A DNA stretch of 64,000 bases. Origin: Candidatus Gastranaerophilales bacterium (GTDB lineage Bacteria; Cyanobacteriota; Vampirovibrionia; Gastranaerophilales; Gastranaerophilaceae). Positions 62,695 through 64,000 of the stretch are shown here, piece after piece (the first letter of the stretch is position 1; each line of letters begins with the position of its first letter). The DNA lies in the NCBI GenBank assembly GCA_944325735.1, contig CALVBI010000001.1:558001-622000 (forward strand), read 5' to 3'. The notes beneath the pieces are model-generated. The model did no database searches. It was not told the origin of the DNA and was given only the letters and a program-made list of their open reading frames with translations. The position numbers and the translations under genes were made by a program.

Positions 62695-63261
62695 ATGAAA
62701 TATTTTGATGACACAACTGAAAATGTACTTAGCGAATTAGAAAAAACTCAAAAACAATTTTGGAATATATCAAGAGTTACAGCAGAATTTTTATATACAT
62801 TAATAAGAGCAGAAAAGTCAAAAAACGTTTTGGAAGTAGGAACTTCAAACGGATATTCTGGAATTTGGCTAGGTAAAGCAGTAAAAGAAAATGGCGGTCA
62901 TCTTACAACTATTGAGTTTTATGATAAAAGACTTGATGTTGCAAAAGAAAACTTCAAAACTTGTAAAGTTGATGATGTGATTACAACGCTAAAAGGTTCT
63001 GCTTTGATGCATCTTGAATATTTACCTGATGATTTTGAAATTGATTTTGCTTTTGTAGATGCTAATAAATCAGAGTATATCAAGTATTTTGAATTTATCA
63101 ATAAACACTTGAAAAAAAATGGCATAATCGCATGTGATAATGTGTTGTCACATGAGGCTAAATGCAAACCTTTTATTGATGCGATTAATGCAAATCCAAA
63201 TTATGAAAACGTTGTATTACCATTACCGGCTGGCTTATCCTTAGCAAGAAAAATCAAATAA
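62695..63261 (+). CDS. SAM-dependent O-methyltransferase (COG4122 family)
   Basis: The 188-residue class I methyltransferase has motif I VLEVGTSNGYSGIWLGKAV (about 42-60), the acidic loop after it (TTIEFYDKRLDVA, about 73-85), and the later FAFVDANKSEYIKYFE and GIIACDNVL. This matches the caffeoyl-CoA/catechol O-methyltransferase-type family. The acceptor is unknown. It lies between the propeller gene and ruvC on the same strand. Confidence 0.9.
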   Translation: MKYFDDTTENVLSELEKTQKQFWNISRVTAEFLYTLIRAEKSKNVLEVGTSNGYSGIWLGKAVKENGGHLTTIEFYDKRLDVAKENFKTCKVDDVITTLKGSALMHLEYLPDDFEIDFAFVDANKSEYIKYFEFINKHLKKNGIIACDNVLSHEAKCKPFIDAINANPNYENVVLPLPAGLSLARKIK

Positions 63262-63272
63262 GTATTAAATTA

Positions 63273-63290
63273 TGGTATAATAATTTTATG
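63273..63290 (+). promoter_or_regulatory. Leaderless-type promoter of ruvC
   Basis: TG-G-TATAAT (63273-63281) is followed by 6 nt and ATG at 63288, with no Shine-Dalgarno sequence. Confidence 0.65.
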
Positions 63291-63761
63291 AAAATTTTAG
63301 GTATTGACCCAGGGTTAGGAATTGTAGGATATTCTATTGTTGAATATGAAGGAGAAACTCCTGTACTTTTGCATTCAGGTTCTATTCAAACTCAAAAAGG
63401 TGCTCGAGAATCTGCAAGACTTTTAGAGATTTTCGAGGATATGAATACTATAGTTGAAAAATACAGACCTGACTGTGCTGCGATAGAAAAACTTTTTTTC
63501 TTTAGAAATCAAACAACAGTAATGCCTGTTGCCCATGCAAGGGGTGTGATTTTAACTGTTCTTGAAAAATTTCAAATACCTATTTATGAATATACTCCTA
63601 TGGAAGTTAAGCAGGTTTTGACAGGATATGGTCGTGCGGATAAAAAAGAAGTAGAACAAATGGTTAAATTGTCACTGGGTGTCGATACTTTGCCAAAACT
63701 CGATGATACAGTAGATTCAATTGCAATTGCAATTTGTCATACGCGTTCAATCATGATATGA
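63288..63761 (+). CDS. ruvC: Holliday junction resolvase RuvC
   Basis: The 157-residue protein has the four acidic catalytic residues: D7 (GIDPGLG), E67 (AIEKLFF), and the pair in LDDTVDSIAIAI (about 139-142). It cuts Holliday junctions with RuvAB. The length fits the family. It lacks a ribosome site and looks leaderless. It overlaps the next gene by 4 nt (ATGA). Confidence 0.97.
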   Translation: MKILGIDPGLGIVGYSIVEYEGETPVLLHSGSIQTQKGARESARLLEIFEDMNTIVEKYRPDCAAIEKLFFFRNQTTVMPVAHARGVILTVLEKFQIPIYEYTPMEVKQVLTGYGRADKKEVEQMVKLSLGVDTLPKLDDTVDSIAIAICHTRSIMI

Positions 63762-64000
63762 TTATTCCTATGGATATTAATTATGTATTATTAAGACAAA
63801 TTTCTATATTAAGTGTGTTTTTCGGAGCTGTACTTGGTGCTGTGACTTTAATACCTTATTTAGGAGTTGTGTCTTTTGTTTTTTTATTATGTTTCATTTC
63901 CCCGATTGTAATTTGGCTTTTGACTAAATATGATTGTCTTTCTTATTTATCGACAAAAGATAGTATTATTATCGGAGCCATATCGGGATTTGTTTCATAT
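63758..64000 (+). CDS. Membrane protein (partial, runs off the window)
   Basis: An open frame from ATG 63758, overlapping the ruvC stop, reads on to the window end. The visible 81 residues hold two membrane helices (RQISILSVFFGAVLGAVTL and VVSFVFLLCFISPIVIWLL) and the start of a third. The overlap makes translational coupling with ruvC likely. The family cannot be named from the part seen. Confidence 0.6.
   Translation, partial: MIIPMDINYVLLRQISILSVFFGAVLGAVTLIPYLGVVSFVFLLCFISPIVIWLLTKYDCLSYLSTKDSIIIGAISGFVSY

Overview
The window is AT-rich DNA, about one third G+C, with dense short-spaced genes. The core genes (alaS, recA, mfd, murA, ruvC, grpE-dnaJ, rarA, tmRNA, RNase P RNA) together with a pabB-pabC fusion, a GH57 amylase, a type IV pilin, DUF2752 and TM2 proteins, and many small exported proteins of unknown function suggest a gut-type, non-photosynthetic relative of Cyanobacteria (Vampirovibrionia, Gastranaerophilales). 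This placement is an inference from protein flavour; no search was run.

Region 1 (1 to about 13,100) is an integrated mobile element whose left end lies outside the window. It carries an unknown protein plus a Rep_trans/MobT-like initiator, a short tyrosine recombinase, a three-gene restriction-modification-like operon (small methylase subunit, Eco57I-type methylase with NPPY, GIY-YIG-like plus DEAD/DEAH helicase), a small resolvase, small regulators, a Fic protein and a large serine integrase. The integrase reading frame ends inside the 3' half of a tRNA-Arg(TCT) gene, which marks the right junction. Between the tyrosine recombinase and the restriction operon lies a 174-bp segment bounded by perfect 17-bp inverted repeats, with a promoter inside that points at the operon. 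This looks like an invertible promoter switch and is the strongest candidate for a new system here.

Region 2 (13,100 to 33,000) is chromosomal: alaS, dut, TM2 and DUF2752 membrane proteins, a GH57 amylase, an alanine/glycine:sodium symporter overlapping an ACT-domain gene, a GT4 glycosyltransferase, a TPR protein, a zinc-protease-like protein, nagZ, an exported serine hydrolase, aquaporin, pgeF, and the folate genes pabA and pabBC.

Region 3 (33,000 to 41,500) has three GT2 glycosyltransferases, one with an Fn3-like N-terminus, an XRE regulator with repeated operators, an HD phosphohydrolase, a DUF2130 protein, a calpain-like cysteine protease and the tmRNA.

Region 4 (41,500 to 64,000) holds recA with a MerR-like coiled-coil gene, L28, rarA, a solute-binding protein, a type IV pilin, RNase P RNA, a SurA/PrsA-like lipoprotein, mfd, murA, grpE-dnaJ, a beta-propeller protein, an O-methyltransferase and ruvC.

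Across the window at least eight genes lack a Shine-Dalgarno sequence and instead have an extended -10 box (TGn plus a TATAAT-like hexamer) ending exactly 6 or 7 nt before ATG. This implies widespread leaderless mRNAs in this lineage.
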